In this document: positions 32,498 through 42,299 of the stretch, in pieces
Layout of the letters: each line of letters starts with the position of its first letter
Position numbering within the stretch: the stretch's first letter is position 1
From: Oscillospiraceae bacterium
GTDB lineage: Bacteria; Bacillota; Clostridia; Oscillospirales; Ruminococcaceae
Direction: 5' to 3'
Length of the DNA: 64,000 bases
Assembly (NCBI GenBank): GCA_018110825.1
Contig: JAGBCL010000108.1
Span: forward strand, 1-64,000
Position numbers and translations under genes: made by a program
Notes under the pieces: model-generated
The model's database searches: none
Seen by the model: the letters and a program-made list of their open reading frames with translations, nothing else
Told to the model about the DNA's origin: nothing

Positions 32498-35119
32498 TTA
32501 TTTCATAAGGGCAGCAATTGATTGTTCAATCTTTGCCATCTTTTCCTGTGCCTTTGCAAGCTTAGCCTTTTCAGCTTCAACCTGCTGTGCAGGTGCCTTT
32601 GCAACGAAGCCTGCGTTGTTGAGCTTGCCCTGTGAGAAGTCGATGTCCTTCTGAACAGCAGCCTTTTCCTTGTTAAGACGTGCAAGCTCCTTTTCCTTGT
32701 CAACCAGCTCGTCCATAGGAATGAAAATTCTTGCGCAGTCTGTAACAACTGTTACAGCGTCAGGCATATCAACCTTGTCAGCGATAACAATTTCAGCCGC
32801 AGAAGCAAGACGCTCGAAGAAGAGTCTGCCCTGCTCGAAGATTTCAGCTTCAGCTGTTTCAATGTGGAGAGCAGCCTTCTTGGAAGGCGGTACGTTCATC
32901 TCTGCACGGCGGTTTCTGATGCCGCGGATTGCAGCGATAATCTTTTCAAACTGTGCTTCCTCTACAGCAAAGTCAAGCTTTTCATCGTAAGTCGGGAATG
33001 TGGAGAGGATACAAGGTACGTCACTGTCAGAAACAGCAGACCAGATTTCCTCTGTGATATAAGGCATGAATGGGTGGAGAAGCTTGAGCATACCCTGCAT
33101 TACCCAAACGAGAACAGCCTGTGCAGTCTCAGCAGTTTCGCCGCCTGCAGCAATTCTTGGCTTTGTAAGCTCAATGTACCAGTCACAGTAAACGTCCCAG
33201 ATAAAGTCATAAAGCTTTGCAACAGCAACGCCAAGTTCGAATGCTTCGAGATTTTCGTTTACTTCCTTGGCAAGACGGTTGAACTTGCTGATAATCCACT
33301 TGTCCTCAACGTTGAGGTTGGCAGGAATACCATTAAGTTTGAAATCGTCAGGAAGATTCATCATAATGAAACGGGAAGCGTTCCAGAGCTTGTTTGCGAA
33401 GTTTCTGGAGGCCTTTACCTTGTCTTCGATGTAACGCATATCGTTACCCGGTGCATTACCTGTAGCAAGCATAAAGCGGAGTGCGTCAGCACCGTACTTT
33501 TCAATTTCTTCCAGTGGGTCAACGCCGTTGCCCAGGGACTTGGACATCTTTCTGCCCTGTGCGTCACGAACAAGACCGTGGATAAGAACTGTATCAAAAG
33601 GAACTTCACCCATATGTTCAAGGCCGCTGAACATCATTCTGATTACCCAGAAGAAGATGATGTCATAGCCTGTTACGAGTGTGTTTGTAGGGTAGAAGTA
33701 TTTGAGATCCTCAGTATTCTCAGGCCAGCCGAGTGTAGAGAATGGCCAGAGAGCAGAGCTGAACCATGTATCGAGAGTATCCTCGTCCTGACGCATTGGC
33801 TTGCCGCACTTAGGACAAACTGCACCGTTTTCCTTTGTTACAACCATTTCACCACACTCGTCGCAGTAGAATGCAGGAATCTGGTGACCCCACCAGACCT
33901 GACGGGAAATACACCAGTCCTTGATGTTTTCAAGCCAGTGGTAGTAAATCTTGTCAAAACGTTCAGGAACGAACTTTGTCTTGCCTGTCTTTACGGCGTC
34001 GATAGCAGGACCTGCGAGAGGTTCCATCTTAACGAACCACTGTGTGGAAACCTTCGGTTCAACAGTTGTTCCGCAGCGGTAGCAAGTACCAACATTGTGA
34101 GCGTGGTCCTCAACCTTGATGAGTGCGCCTTCAGCTTCAAGGTCAGCAACGATTGCCTTTCTTGCGTCGTATCTGTCCATACCTGCGTACTTAGGATAGT
34201 CAGCAACAATCTTAGCGTCATCTGTCATAACGTTGATAACAGGGAGGTTGTGACGAAGACCAACTTCAAAGTCGTTAGGGTCGTGAGCAGGTGTAATCTT
34301 TACAACACCTGTACCGAAGTCCATTTCAACATAAGTATCAGCAACAATAGGGATTTCACGGTGTACAAGCGGAAGAATAACTGTCTTGCCAATCATATCC
34401 TTGTAGCGCTCATCATCAGGGTGAACAGCAACAGCTGTATCGCCGAGGAGTGTTTCAGGACGTGTTGTAGCGAGTTCAATGTAGCCGCTGCCGTCGGAAA
34501 GAGGGTAGCGGAGGTGCCAGAAGTGGCCTGCCTGATCCTCGTAGTTAACCTCAGCATCGGAGATAGATGTCTTACAGTGCGGACACCAGTTGATAATTCT
34601 TTCGCCGCGGTAGATAAGTCCCTTGTTGTAAAGATTTACGAAAACCTCACGGACAGCCTTGTTACAGCCTTCGTCCATTGTGAAGCGTTCTCTTGACCAG
34701 TCGCAGGAACAGCCGAGCTTCTTGAGCTGTTCAACAATTCTGCCGCCGAACTTAGCCTTCCAAGCCCAAGCACGTTCCATAAATGCTTCACGGCCGATGC
34801 CTTCCTTAGTAAGGCCTTCCTCAGCCATAGCCGCAACAATCTTTGCTTCAGTTGCGATAGCAGCGTGGTCAGTACCCGGAAGCCACAGTGCAGCATAGCC
34901 GCTCATTCTCTTCCATCTTACAAGGATATCTTGCAAGGTTTCGTCGAGAGCGTGTCCCATATGGAGCTGACCTGTGATGTTTGGCGGTGGGATAACGATA
35001 GTGTAAGGCTTCTTGTCAGGGTCACGGTGAGCCTTGAAGCAGTCGTTGTCCATCCAGAATTTATATATTTTATCCTCTACTTCCTTTGGGTCATAGAGCT
35101 TTGAAAGCTCCTTCTTCAT
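32498..35119 (-). CDS. valS: valyl-tRNA synthetase
   Basis: Charges tRNA-Val; class I enzyme with editing domain. 873 residues, normal length. The HIGH motif appears as PPPNITGQLHMGHAL near residue 45, the KMSKS motif as GRKMSKSLGNGVDP near 525, zinc-knuckle-like CxxC pairs around 405-425 (FYCDECGEM, CPKCGKPM), and a C-terminal coiled coil (LARLNKEKAAVQKDI). GAAAGGATT precedes the ATG at 35119; the frame extends upstream but through the promoter. No T-box leader is visible. Confidence 0.97.
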   Translation of the reverse strand: MKKELSKLYDPKEVEDKIYKFWMDNDCFKAHRDPDKKPYTIVIPPPNITGQLHMGHALDETLQDILVRWKRMSGYAALWLPGTDHAAIATEAKIVAAMAEEGLTKEGIGREAFMERAWAWKAKFGGRIVEQLKKLGCSCDWSRERFTMDEGCNKAVREVFVNLYNKGLIYRGERIINWCPHCKTSISDAEVNYEDQAGHFWHLRYPLSDGSGYIELATTRPETLLGDTAVAVHPDDERYKDMIGKTVILPLVHREIPIVADTYVEMDFGTGVVKITPAHDPNDFEVGLRHNLPVINVMTDDAKIVADYPKYAGMDRYDARKAIVADLEAEGALIKVEDHAHNVGTCYRCGTTVEPKVSTQWFVKMEPLAGPAIDAVKTGKTKFVPERFDKIYYHWLENIKDWCISRQVWWGHQIPAFYCDECGEMVVTKENGAVCPKCGKPMRQDEDTLDTWFSSALWPFSTLGWPENTEDLKYFYPTNTLVTGYDIIFFWVIRMMFSGLEHMGEVPFDTVLIHGLVRDAQGRKMSKSLGNGVDPLEEIEKYGADALRFMLATGNAPGNDMRYIEDKVKASRNFANKLWNASRFIMMNLPDDFKLNGIPANLNVEDKWIISKFNRLAKEVNENLEAFELGVAVAKLYDFIWDVYCDWYIELTKPRIAAGGETAETAQAVLVWVMQGMLKLLHPFMPYITEEIWSAVSDSDVPCILSTFPTYDEKLDFAVEEAQFEKIIAAIRGIRNRRAEMNVPPSKKAALHIETAEAEIFEQGRLFFERLASAAEIVIADKVDMPDAVTVVTDCARIFIPMDELVDKEKELARLNKEKAAVQKDIDFSQGKLNNAGFVAKAPAQQVEAEKAKLAKAQEKMAKIEQSIAALMK

Positions 35120-35159
35120 TTCAAAACCAATCCTTTCGTGAAAATAAGTATACTTTGTA

Positions 35160-35188
35160 ATTATATCACATTTTTTTGGAACAATCAA
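35160..35188 (-). promoter_or_regulatory. sigma-A-type promoter of valS
   Basis: Minus strand TTGATT (35188-35183), 17-base spacer, TATAAT (35165-35160). Confidence 0.75.
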
Positions 35189-35338
35189 CAATTTTGGTAA
35201 AAAAATAATCACGGTGTCAATTCTTGACAATAGATACCGACAATGCTATAATTTTAACATATTATACATATTTGGAATGAAAAATTCTGCTGTTCTGAAT
35301 TGTTTTAATCATATATGACATTGAAAGGTTGTGCTGTA

Positions 35339-37042
35339 ATGAATAAAAACATAGCAATATTTATCACAGTTATATTTACTGTAATTATGCTGTTTCCTGC
35401 GGTGTGCGTTTCGGCAAAGGAAGCTGAACTGAACGTTTCGTTCACATCTACAGAAAACAGTATTACCCTTGAATGGGAAGCGACAGGAGAGAAAATACTG
35501 CAAAGTACGGTTTACAAGTACAATTCCGCAAAGAAGAAGTATACAAAGCTTACTTCAACCTCAAAGAAAAGCTATACCGAAAAGAAGCTTGACGCAGGCG
35601 AAAGGGTGCAGTATAAAATTACCGCAAAGCTCAGAGGCGGAAAAACCGTTTCTAAAATTATAACAGCAAATACCCTGCTTGAAGATATCCCTATGCACGA
35701 CGAAGATTATCAGGGAAGCACAAAGGCGTTTGTATACAGCCGTTATGACACAAATACGAATTACCTGATTTACCGAAATTGCAGCGGTGAAAAGGTTATT
35801 TACAAATCAAACAAGTATTTCGATTATGAAATATCCATTTCCGAGGACGGAACAACGGTTTATTACGCTATAAATGATATCCTTTACCGCTACTCATATG
35901 CGGAAGGCAAAAGCAAAAAAACAACCGCATTGCCAAGCGATGATGAAACTGTTCGTAACAGCGGTCATACCGTCATTTCGTCCTCCAATGGTGAATATTG
36001 TCTTGTCAGAAGCTGGAAGTCTTTCCGAGGAGATACTGATTGCTATAAAAATTATTTTACAATCTGGCACGACGGTAAAACCGTTACATCGGAATACACA
36101 AGTTATTATCCTATTAGTGTTAAAGGTATTTCAAACGACGGAAGAGTTTTTTACATCGACGACCCTGAGGAAAAATTTGAACTGCACTTATTCAGCTTTG
36201 ATACGGGAAAGGATGAAGTGTTTGCCGAAATAGACTTAGAGGGATACCCTTACAGAACCGATGTATTCTTTGATAAAAACAGCTACATTATTGAAAGTTT
36301 AGATCTTATTTACGGAAAAATCGGGTCTGCATACCAAAATGCAGTCAGCGATTTATACCGTGTTATTAAATATGATGGAAAAAGTGCAATAGTTACAACG
36401 GATGATGACACCGTTTACCGTTTGAATTTGGAAAACGGCGACTCACTGGAACTTGTGAACGGTTTTTCATACTTTGCTTGCACCGAGGATATGGACACGG
36501 CTGTTCTCTGTGATTACCAAAGTAAAAAACTTGTGCGGCTTTCAGGCTGGAATGAAAAGGAAAACTGCTACAAAAACAGGCAGGAAATTTCTGTGCCCGA
36601 GCTTACCCATTGTCACACTATTGGCAGCTATTCCCCCGATTTGAATATCGTATGTATCAAAAATGAGTCAATTGAAGGCTCAAGCCTTATCGCATATTTT
36701 GACAGCGGAATTTTTCAGGAAACAAAGTGCAGTTATTACCCCATTATTGACCGTTTCGGAAACGTACTGCTCCGTGAAAATGGAGCTAATTGGTATTTAT
36801 TAAAGCCTGACGGAAGTGAAACGTACATTTTCAATGACGGAAACACTTACTACAATATGTGTGATGAACGCATAGGCGGCTTTGTTATTCTTGGTCGTGA
36901 GGAAATAGTAAGTGAGGGTGACGGCTGGGACTACGGTTATTACGTTGAATACTACATTGACGAAAACGGAAAGCCCGTTTACCTCTGGGATGACAGAGAA
37001 GATTTTGAAATTACCTACGCTCGTGATCCTGAAGAAGAATAG
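35339..37042 (+). CDS. secreted protein with fibronectin-III-like N-terminal domain, unknown function
   Basis: 567 residues. A Sec signal peptide (IAIFITVIFTVIMLFPAVCVSA) is cleaved near residue 30. Residues about 35-115 look like an FnIII module (SITLEWEATGEKILQSTVYK, AGERVQYKITAKLRGGKTVS). The rest is a series of beta-rich segments with recurring short aromatic strands, consistent with a propeller (for example YLIYRNCSGEKVIYKSNKYF). No catalytic motif and no cell-wall anchor was seen. The ATG at 35339 has AAAGG 10 bases upstream; the frame could start at 35315 without a site. Single-gene unit. Confidence 0.7.
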   Translation: MNKNIAIFITVIFTVIMLFPAVCVSAKEAELNVSFTSTENSITLEWEATGEKILQSTVYKYNSAKKKYTKLTSTSKKSYTEKKLDAGERVQYKITAKLRGGKTVSKIITANTLLEDIPMHDEDYQGSTKAFVYSRYDTNTNYLIYRNCSGEKVIYKSNKYFDYEISISEDGTTVYYAINDILYRYSYAEGKSKKTTALPSDDETVRNSGHTVISSSNGEYCLVRSWKSFRGDTDCYKNYFTIWHDGKTVTSEYTSYYPISVKGISNDGRVFYIDDPEEKFELHLFSFDTGKDEVFAEIDLEGYPYRTDVFFDKNSYIIESLDLIYGKIGSAYQNAVSDLYRVIKYDGKSAIVTTDDDTVYRLNLENGDSLELVNGFSYFACTEDMDTAVLCDYQSKKLVRLSGWNEKENCYKNRQEISVPELTHCHTIGSYSPDLNIVCIKNESIEGSSLIAYFDSGIFQETKCSYYPIIDRFGNVLLRENGANWYLLKPDGSETYIFNDGNTYYNMCDERIGGFVILGREEIVSEGDGWDYGYYVEYYIDENGKPVYLWDDREDFEITYARDPEEE

Positions 37043-37054
37043 TATTGCGTTGAA

Positions 37055-37087
37055 AAAGGGTATCGGAACAAAAATCCGATACCCTTT
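37055..37087. terminator. bidirectional terminator
   Basis: 13-bp perfect stem AAAGGGTATCGGA / TCCGATACCCTTT between convergent genes. Confidence 0.88.
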
Positions 37088-37090
37088 ATT

Positions 37091-37675
37091 TTATAGCTTT
37101 ACTTTCATAAACCCATGTTTGTTGCAATAGAAATACAGCACACCGCCGCCAATACGCGGTAGCCTTATTGCCGCTTCCTGCTCGGGATAGAGCTTCACGA
37201 GGTGCACCCTGTCACAGCCTGCGTATGCCGCAAAGGTGATGTAGTGCGCCTTGCTCATTTCGTGGGAAAACGTCACGTAGAATTCGCCGTCAATGTCCTC
37301 GATTTTCGGCGTGTGCCCCTCATCAGGTGCAACAGCTTCAAGGGGCGCAAGCTTTCTTCCGCAGCAGGAAATTTCCCCGCTTGCCGCTGCCGTAAAAATG
37401 TTTCCGCACTCGGTGCAGATGTAGAATTTAACTCTTTTCATATTTCCTCCGATTGTATTGTTGCTTGTGATTTTGCCGTCAAGGAGAGTTTCAACGGGAA
37501 CTCCGAACAATTCCGCAATATCGTTCAGCACGGAAATGTCGGGACAGCCCAGTCCACGCTCCCATTTTGAAACAGCCTTGTCGCTGACAAGAAGCTTTTC
37601 GGCAACCTGTGCCTGTGTGAAACCTTTTTCGGTACGGAGCTTTCTGAACAGCGCTCCCATTTTTACGGAATCCAT
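37091..37675 (-). CDS. XRE-type regulator fused to desulfoferrodoxin/superoxide reductase-like domain
   Basis: 194 residues. Residues about 5-65 form a Cro/CI helix-turn-helix (FTQAQVAEKLLVSDKAVSKW). After a short linker, residues about 78-194 resemble desulfoferrodoxin: a desulforedoxin-like knuckle (YICTECGNIF and SCCGRKL, four cysteines) and a superoxide reductase centre with the ligand pattern GHTPKI, FSHEMSKAHYI and YFYCNKHGFMK (four histidines, one cysteine). The fusion suggests a transcription factor that senses superoxide or redox state through its iron sites. AGAAAGGAAG precedes the ATG at 37675. Targets are unknown. Confidence 0.85.
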   Translation of the reverse strand: MDSVKMGALFRKLRTEKGFTQAQVAEKLLVSDKAVSKWERGLGCPDISVLNDIAELFGVPVETLLDGKITSNNTIGGNMKRVKFYICTECGNIFTAAASGEISCCGRKLAPLEAVAPDEGHTPKIEDIDGEFYVTFSHEMSKAHYITFAAYAGCDRVHLVKLYPEQEAAIRLPRIGGGVLYFYCNKHGFMKVKL

Positions 37676-37747
37676 AGTCATCTTCCTTTCTGTCACAATT
37701 ATAGCAGACAGCATAGAATAAAGCAATAAACCAAACGTAGAGAAAAA

Positions 37748-37768
37748 CGGCAGGGACAAGCCCTGCCG
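37748..37768 (-). terminator. terminator of the diguanylate cyclase gene
   Basis: 8-bp GC stem CGGCAGGG / CCCTGCCG just after the stop, followed by TTTTTCTC on the minus strand. Confidence 0.75.
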
Positions 37769-37773
37769 CAAAA

Positions 37774-40116
37774 TTATCTGAGAATGGATTTCTTGTTTTT
37801 CTTCTGGTCGTAAAGCACGTTGTCAGCCTGAGCAAGAATTTTTGAAAGTTCAACATCGTGACCGCACTTGAAAGCGTACATACCGACACTCATATGGACG
37901 ATATACGGTTTATCATGAGTCCTGTTGAAAGCATCCGTTGCCGCTGCAACTCTGGCTTTAACAATGTCGATAACCTCTTCGCTTGTTGCGTTTTCAACCA
38001 TTGCAAGAACTGAGAATTCGTCGCCGCCGATTCGTCCGATTATATCGGAGCTTCGGAATGAATCGTGGAGAATTTTTGCGGCATTTCTGATAGCAAAGTC
38101 GCCGTCCTCATGGCTGAATTGGTCATTGATGATTTTCAGGCTGTCAAGGTCAGCAAAGACGATAAGTGCGTCCCTGCCCTCGTTCATAGGGGAGCATATT
38201 ACGCTGTTTGCCTGAGTAAAGAAGCCTCGTCTGTTGTAAACGCCAGTAAGCTCATCGATTTTGGAAATTGTGTCAAGAAGAAGATTTCTTTCCTTAATCT
38301 GGAGCAATGTCTGTTCAAGTTCCTGACGGATATTTTCCTTATCCTGGATAAGACGGAGAATCTTCATTGCCGCACAAAGCTGTGCTGAAAGTGAACTTAT
38401 ATAGTAGAAGTAATCATATTCAAGTTCACAGAGGAACAGTCCATAGTGGTCAACATTAAGGAAAATCGATGACAGAATCATCGTAACGCGTCTGTCCTTA
38501 GGCATATACTTATGGTCAAACAGGTGACGGATTGAAATTTCCTGCTCTTCCAAAGGAACAGTTTCAGCGATATCCTTATTATGGTATGACTTCAGAAGAA
38601 CCTTTGACGGTGGGAGCCATTTTTCATTCTTTCGGTTAGAAAGTGTTTCAGGGAAAATATATATGTAGCTGCTTGCCATATTGAGCCGCATAAGCTTATC
38701 GGTTACAGAACCGTATCCCATATCGTCGTAGCTGTCAAAAAGAAGCATATCCTTTGTAATGGAGTTGGACTGCCATGTAAGGAATTCCACTTCTTCAACA
38801 CGCTTGTTATTGAAGTTTACAACCGCACGCATCATAATCTGGTACAGGCTGATAAAAACAGAAGCAAGACGTTTCTTGTCATCGGGATTGTCAAGTCCTG
38901 CCGCAAAGCGCTGATTAAGATAGTCAATAACGCTGCACAGCTTGTCATGTGATGTGCTGTTCATCATTTCCGCTGTAAGCAGATTTTCAAACATTTCAGG
39001 AATAGACTCGACTGCCTTGTCAGTAAGTGTGATTCCGCCATGGTCATCGGAATTCAGAACCGCAAAAACATCTCTGAGGAATTGCTCAAAATCAGCTTTA
39101 ACATCAGAAATCTGATTTGATGTTCTGTAAATATCAAACAGATATTTGCTTACTGCAATAACCGTCTGTGAGTCTGAACGGCACCAGCAATAGTTGAATA
39201 CAAAAACATCTTTATATGAGAAGTCTGCTGAAATATCAGCTTTACAGCCGCAGGATTTACGCTTGACCATTGATGTACATACTTTTCTGCTGTTAAGCTT
39301 TCCGGTTTTACCGTATTCAAAGCATTCCATAACTGCGTCATATCCCAGTTCGGAAGCATCAGCCTTTACCGTGGTAAGGGGCGGAACAAGATTTGCTGCA
39401 ATCGGTGAATCATCGAAGCCTGTTACATAAATATCCTTGCCGATTTCAATGCCTCTTTCCTCAAATACCTCATAAGCACCGCTTGCCATTGCGTCATTAG
39501 CAAATGCAATAGCCTCAAGGTCAGGACAGCGGTCAAGCAGTTCGCTTACAACACTGTATGAATAGGGAGAAAATCTTCCGTAGGCAACCCTATCCTCATT
39601 ATACTGGATACCTGAATTTTTGAGTGCATCAATATATACGCCCAGTCTTTCATTGGCATCTTCATTTGTTTTAGGACCGCTTACAAAGCCTATTTTGCGG
39701 CAGTTATGGTCATTGATGAGGTGTTCTATACATTCCTTTATGCCGCTTTTGTTGTCAAAGCAGACCGAAGCATAGCCCTCAACCTCGGAAGCAATGGTAA
39801 TGACGGGTATACCGTTAAACTGTGCGAGAAAGTCTTTTTTACGTTCGCTTGAAAGGGAATTTCCGATTGTGCCGACAAGAACAAGCAGAATATCGATATC
39901 CTCGGGGAATGCATAGGAAAACAAAGTATTATACTGATATTCATATTCTGTACGCTTTTTATCTGCGTAAACGCCGTCTATATATCTTCCCGGAAAAATA
40001 AATAAATTCGCATCTATTTCCTTAGCGCCGATAATTGCGCCCCGGCACACTGCACTGGCAAAATCATCTTCAAGGTGGCTTATCATAAGGCCTATATTCA
40101 TGCGTTTTTCCATTTT
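37774..40116 (-). CDS. diguanylate cyclase with N-terminal LacI-type ligand-binding domain
   Basis: 780 residues, no signal peptide or membrane helix, so cytoplasmic. Residues about 5-280 match the ligand-binding domain of LacI/PurR regulators without a DNA-binding head (NIGLMISHLEDDFASAVCRG, GFVSGPKTNEDANERL, YVTGFDDSPIAANLVPPLTT). A helical linker of about 300 residues follows, then a GGDEF domain with FADLDSLKIINDQFSHEDGD and GRIGGDEFSVLA. The allosteric I-site RSSD sits exactly five residues before GGDEF, so product inhibition is expected. It should make c-di-GMP in response to a small ligand, probably a sugar (inference). AAGGAG precedes the ATG at 40116. Confidence 0.88.
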   Translation of the reverse strand, partial: KMEKRMNIGLMISHLEDDFASAVCRGAIIGAKEIDANLFIFPGRYIDGVYADKKRTEYEYQYNTLFSYAFPEDIDILLVLVGTIGNSLSSERKKDFLAQFNGIPVITIASEVEGYASVCFDNKSGIKECIEHLINDHNCRKIGFVSGPKTNEDANERLGVYIDALKNSGIQYNEDRVAYGRFSPYSYSVVSELLDRCPDLEAIAFANDAMASGAYEVFEERGIEIGKDIYVTGFDDSPIAANLVPPLTTVKADASELGYDAVMECFEYGKTGKLNSRKVCTSMVKRKSCGCKADISADFSYKDVFVFNYCWCRSDSQTVIAVSKYLFDIYRTSNQISDVKADFEQFLRDVFAVLNSDDHGGITLTDKAVESIPEMFENLLTAEMMNSTSHDKLCSVIDYLNQRFAAGLDNPDDKKRLASVFISLYQIMMRAVVNFNNKRVEEVEFLTWQSNSITKDMLLFDSYDDMGYGSVTDKLMRLNMASSYIYIFPETLSNRKNEKWLPPSKVLLKSYHNKDIAETVPLEEQEISIRHLFDHKYMPKDRRVTMILSSIFLNVDHYGLFLCELEYDYFYYISSLSAQLCAAMKILRLIQDKENIRQELEQTLLQIKERNLLLDTISKIDELTGVYNRRGFFTQANSVICSPMNEGRDALIVFADLDSLKIINDQFSHEDGDFAIRNAAKILHDSFRSSDIIGRIGGDEFSVLAMVENATSEEVIDIVKARVAAATDAFNRTHDKPYIVHMSVGMYAFKCGHDVELSKILAQADNVLYDQKKNKKSILR

Positions 40117-40391
40117 TTCAGCTCCTTTCATTCAAATCATACATATTCCTTGTTATTATAACACATATTTTATGCACATTAATACTATATGTTATATACA
40201 AATTATGAACAATTCATAAATTAGTAATTATTACGCATTTTATATACTATCCGAAGTGAATACAGAACAAGATAGTTTTGTGATGAAAAAAGAAAAATTT
40301 TATAATATTTTGCAAAAAGTATCGCCATTTGTCTTTTTTTGTGATATAATATAAGTTAATTGAATTATTTTACTGAAAGGACCGCTCTGAT

Positions 40392-41444
40392 ATGGAACTT
40401 GACATAATCAATTTGCTGAAACAGCTTTACGGCGCTGCAGACCTTCCGGTTGCTGCCGCTGATGCAAAGCTTGATATAATCTGGAAAAATCAGCTTGCGG
40501 AAGATTCGGATATTTTTAAAGAAGCCTCTGCGTCCTTTCTTGCGGAAAATGAGTTTCCGAACGGAATCACATCTGTCAGGATAGACAACGATTTTCATTT
40601 GTTCAATATTATAAAATATTCAGCTGATGAAATTTGTTTCATAATTGAATATCTTGGGCCTGATTCCTCACGGTGTGTTTCATACATGGAAAATTATTTT
40701 GGTTTTCTCTGCGCAAGAATCAGAGAATCTGCAGGACAGATTACAATGGCTTCTGATGATATAAATTCTTCCGTCAAGGCAGGAGATATGAACGTTGCTA
40801 ATTCTCTGAACCGAATCAACCGAAATGTTATGCTTCTTCTGAACGAAGCTGTTGTTCCTGAACAAATATATTACCTGCTCAGTCCCTATTGCAAGGACGC
40901 TGCTGTAAATGTTGCTGATGAAGTTGCGGTTGCGGTTTCTGATGCAGAATACACCTTCGGCAGAAATACGGAAGTATGGCAGAACAGTGACAACGATATT
41001 TATGCTGAAATAAACAGAACTGTTCTTGAAACAGTGCTTGCGTGCATGACAGCGGCATGCTGCAATGGTGAATTGTTTCCTGAAAAGCTTGATTTCAGAG
41101 TTGAAAGAATTGATGAAGGCCATGCATTTATTTCTGTGCACAGCATAAATCTTTCCGGCAAAAAGAATATCACTTCCAATCTTTCTCTGCTGAAAACAGC
41201 TGATTTCTTTACTGACACGTTTTTCGCAGATCTTCTCAGAACTAAATACGGGGCTGAATTCGAAAAGATAAATCATTCCGATGGAATTGAATGCATCATG
41301 AAATTTGATATTCTGCCGATACAGAACGGAATTGTAAAAAGCGGTTCAAAATTCGGTATTCATGAACAGCGTTTTTCACCTATGGCAGTTATGCTGTCTG
41401 AAAAGCATTGTTCAGAACACTACAAAAACATAAAAATGGAATAA
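40392..41444 (+). CDS. degenerate sensor-kinase-like protein, unknown function
   Basis: 350 residues. The arrangement is kinase-like: an N-terminal PAS-type region (VAAADAKLDIIWKNQLAEDS), a helical segment (INRNVMLLLNEA), then a C-terminal alpha/beta part in the place of the ATPase domain. No phospho-acceptor SHELK-type or N/G-box motif is recognisable, so it is probably inactive as a kinase. It is divergent from the diguanylate cyclase gene (275 bases between the starts). GAAAGGA precedes the ATG at 40392. The next gene, for a surface protein, follows after 28 bases, so the two are likely co-transcribed. Confidence 0.6.
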   Translation: MELDIINLLKQLYGAADLPVAAADAKLDIIWKNQLAEDSDIFKEASASFLAENEFPNGITSVRIDNDFHLFNIIKYSADEICFIIEYLGPDSSRCVSYMENYFGFLCARIRESAGQITMASDDINSSVKAGDMNVANSLNRINRNVMLLLNEAVVPEQIYYLLSPYCKDAAVNVADEVAVAVSDAEYTFGRNTEVWQNSDNDIYAEINRTVLETVLACMTAACCNGELFPEKLDFRVERIDEGHAFISVHSINLSGKKNITSNLSLLKTADFFTDTFFADLLRTKYGAEFEKINHSDGIECIMKFDILPIQNGIVKSGSKFGIHEQRFSPMAVMLSEKHCSEHYKNIKME

Positions 41445-41472
41445 TTATGCATATAAGAAAGGAAAATTCATA

Positions 41473-42249
41473 ATGAAAAAAAACAGACTTGCTAAACTTG
41501 CTGTCCTCCTTGCGGCAGCTATGACTCTGACAGTCAATTCTCTTGCTGTGAATGTATTTGCTGAGGACAACGGTGCTGTTACAAGCGAAATCGTAATTGA
41601 TGGCAACAGTATTCCCGGAAACGATATAGCAATAACAACCCGTGCACTTGAAGAAGGGGATACTTATGCTATCAACAAAATCAATCCGAAAACAACGGGT
41701 GATGTCCTTGCAGGCGGATACCAGCTTGTAGACGAAAACATAGACGCTCAGGGCAAGCTTTATATGAATGGCGGCTCTAAAGTAATTATCCGTGCACAGA
41801 ATTACAATGAGGATATGCAGGACATGACAACATGGGCAGATAATGCCTGTGCAATGATGAGAATTGCCAATTTTACATCTGCCTGCGATACAGTTTTCGC
41901 AGAACCTCAGCAGGTTAAGGTTTGCGGTTACGATGCAATCATGTATGATTATGATGTTATTCAGTATGAATTTATTGATAACACTACCAAACAGCAGATT
42001 GATACATTCAAGGGCAGAAACTACTATTTCTACTCTGATAAGGACGCTTATGTAATAATGTTCGACACAAACGATGAGACTTATGAAGAACAGCTGAAGA
42101 ATTTTGAGGAATTTGTTGATGACCTTCAGGTACAGAAAACTACTAAGAAAATAGATATCAAAATCATAATTTCTGCATGTGCTGCTGTAGCAATTGTGGC
42201 TGTTGTTGCAGTGATATGCGTTTTTTCAAAGAAGAAGAAAAAAGAGTAA
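41473..42249 (+). CDS. secreted protein with C-terminal membrane anchor, unknown function
   Basis: 258 residues. A signal peptide (LAVLLAAAMTLTVNSLAVNVFA) is followed by an outer domain of about 190 residues and a C-terminal transmembrane helix (IIISACAAVAIVAVVAVICV) with a KKKKKE cytoplasmic stop, so the protein faces outside. The domain contains a repeated asparagine/aspartate-rich beta pattern and resembles no family I can name. AGAAAGG precedes the ATG at 41473. It is co-oriented with and close to the degenerate kinase-like gene. Confidence 0.7.
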   Translation: MKKNRLAKLAVLLAAAMTLTVNSLAVNVFAEDNGAVTSEIVIDGNSIPGNDIAITTRALEEGDTYAINKINPKTTGDVLAGGYQLVDENIDAQGKLYMNGGSKVIIRAQNYNEDMQDMTTWADNACAMMRIANFTSACDTVFAEPQQVKVCGYDAIMYDYDVIQYEFIDNTTKQQIDTFKGRNYYFYSDKDAYVIMFDTNDETYEEQLKNFEEFVDDLQVQKTTKKIDIKIIISACAAVAIVAVVAVICVFSKKKKKE

Positions 42250-42259
42250 AATTATTCTG

Positions 42260-42288
42260 TTGCATTTTTTCAGGCATTGTGATATAAT
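42260..42288 (+). promoter_or_regulatory. promoter of the cys T-box operon
   Basis: TTGCAT (42260-42265), 17-base spacer, TATAAT (42283-42288). Confidence 0.75.
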
Positions 42289-42299
42289 AATATAAATAG

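Noticed and set aside
32864-34696. 610-codon open frame antisense to valS
   Set aside because: It lies wholly opposite a canonical valS, has a Val/Cys/Asn-rich composition typical of mirror frames, and has no ribosome site.
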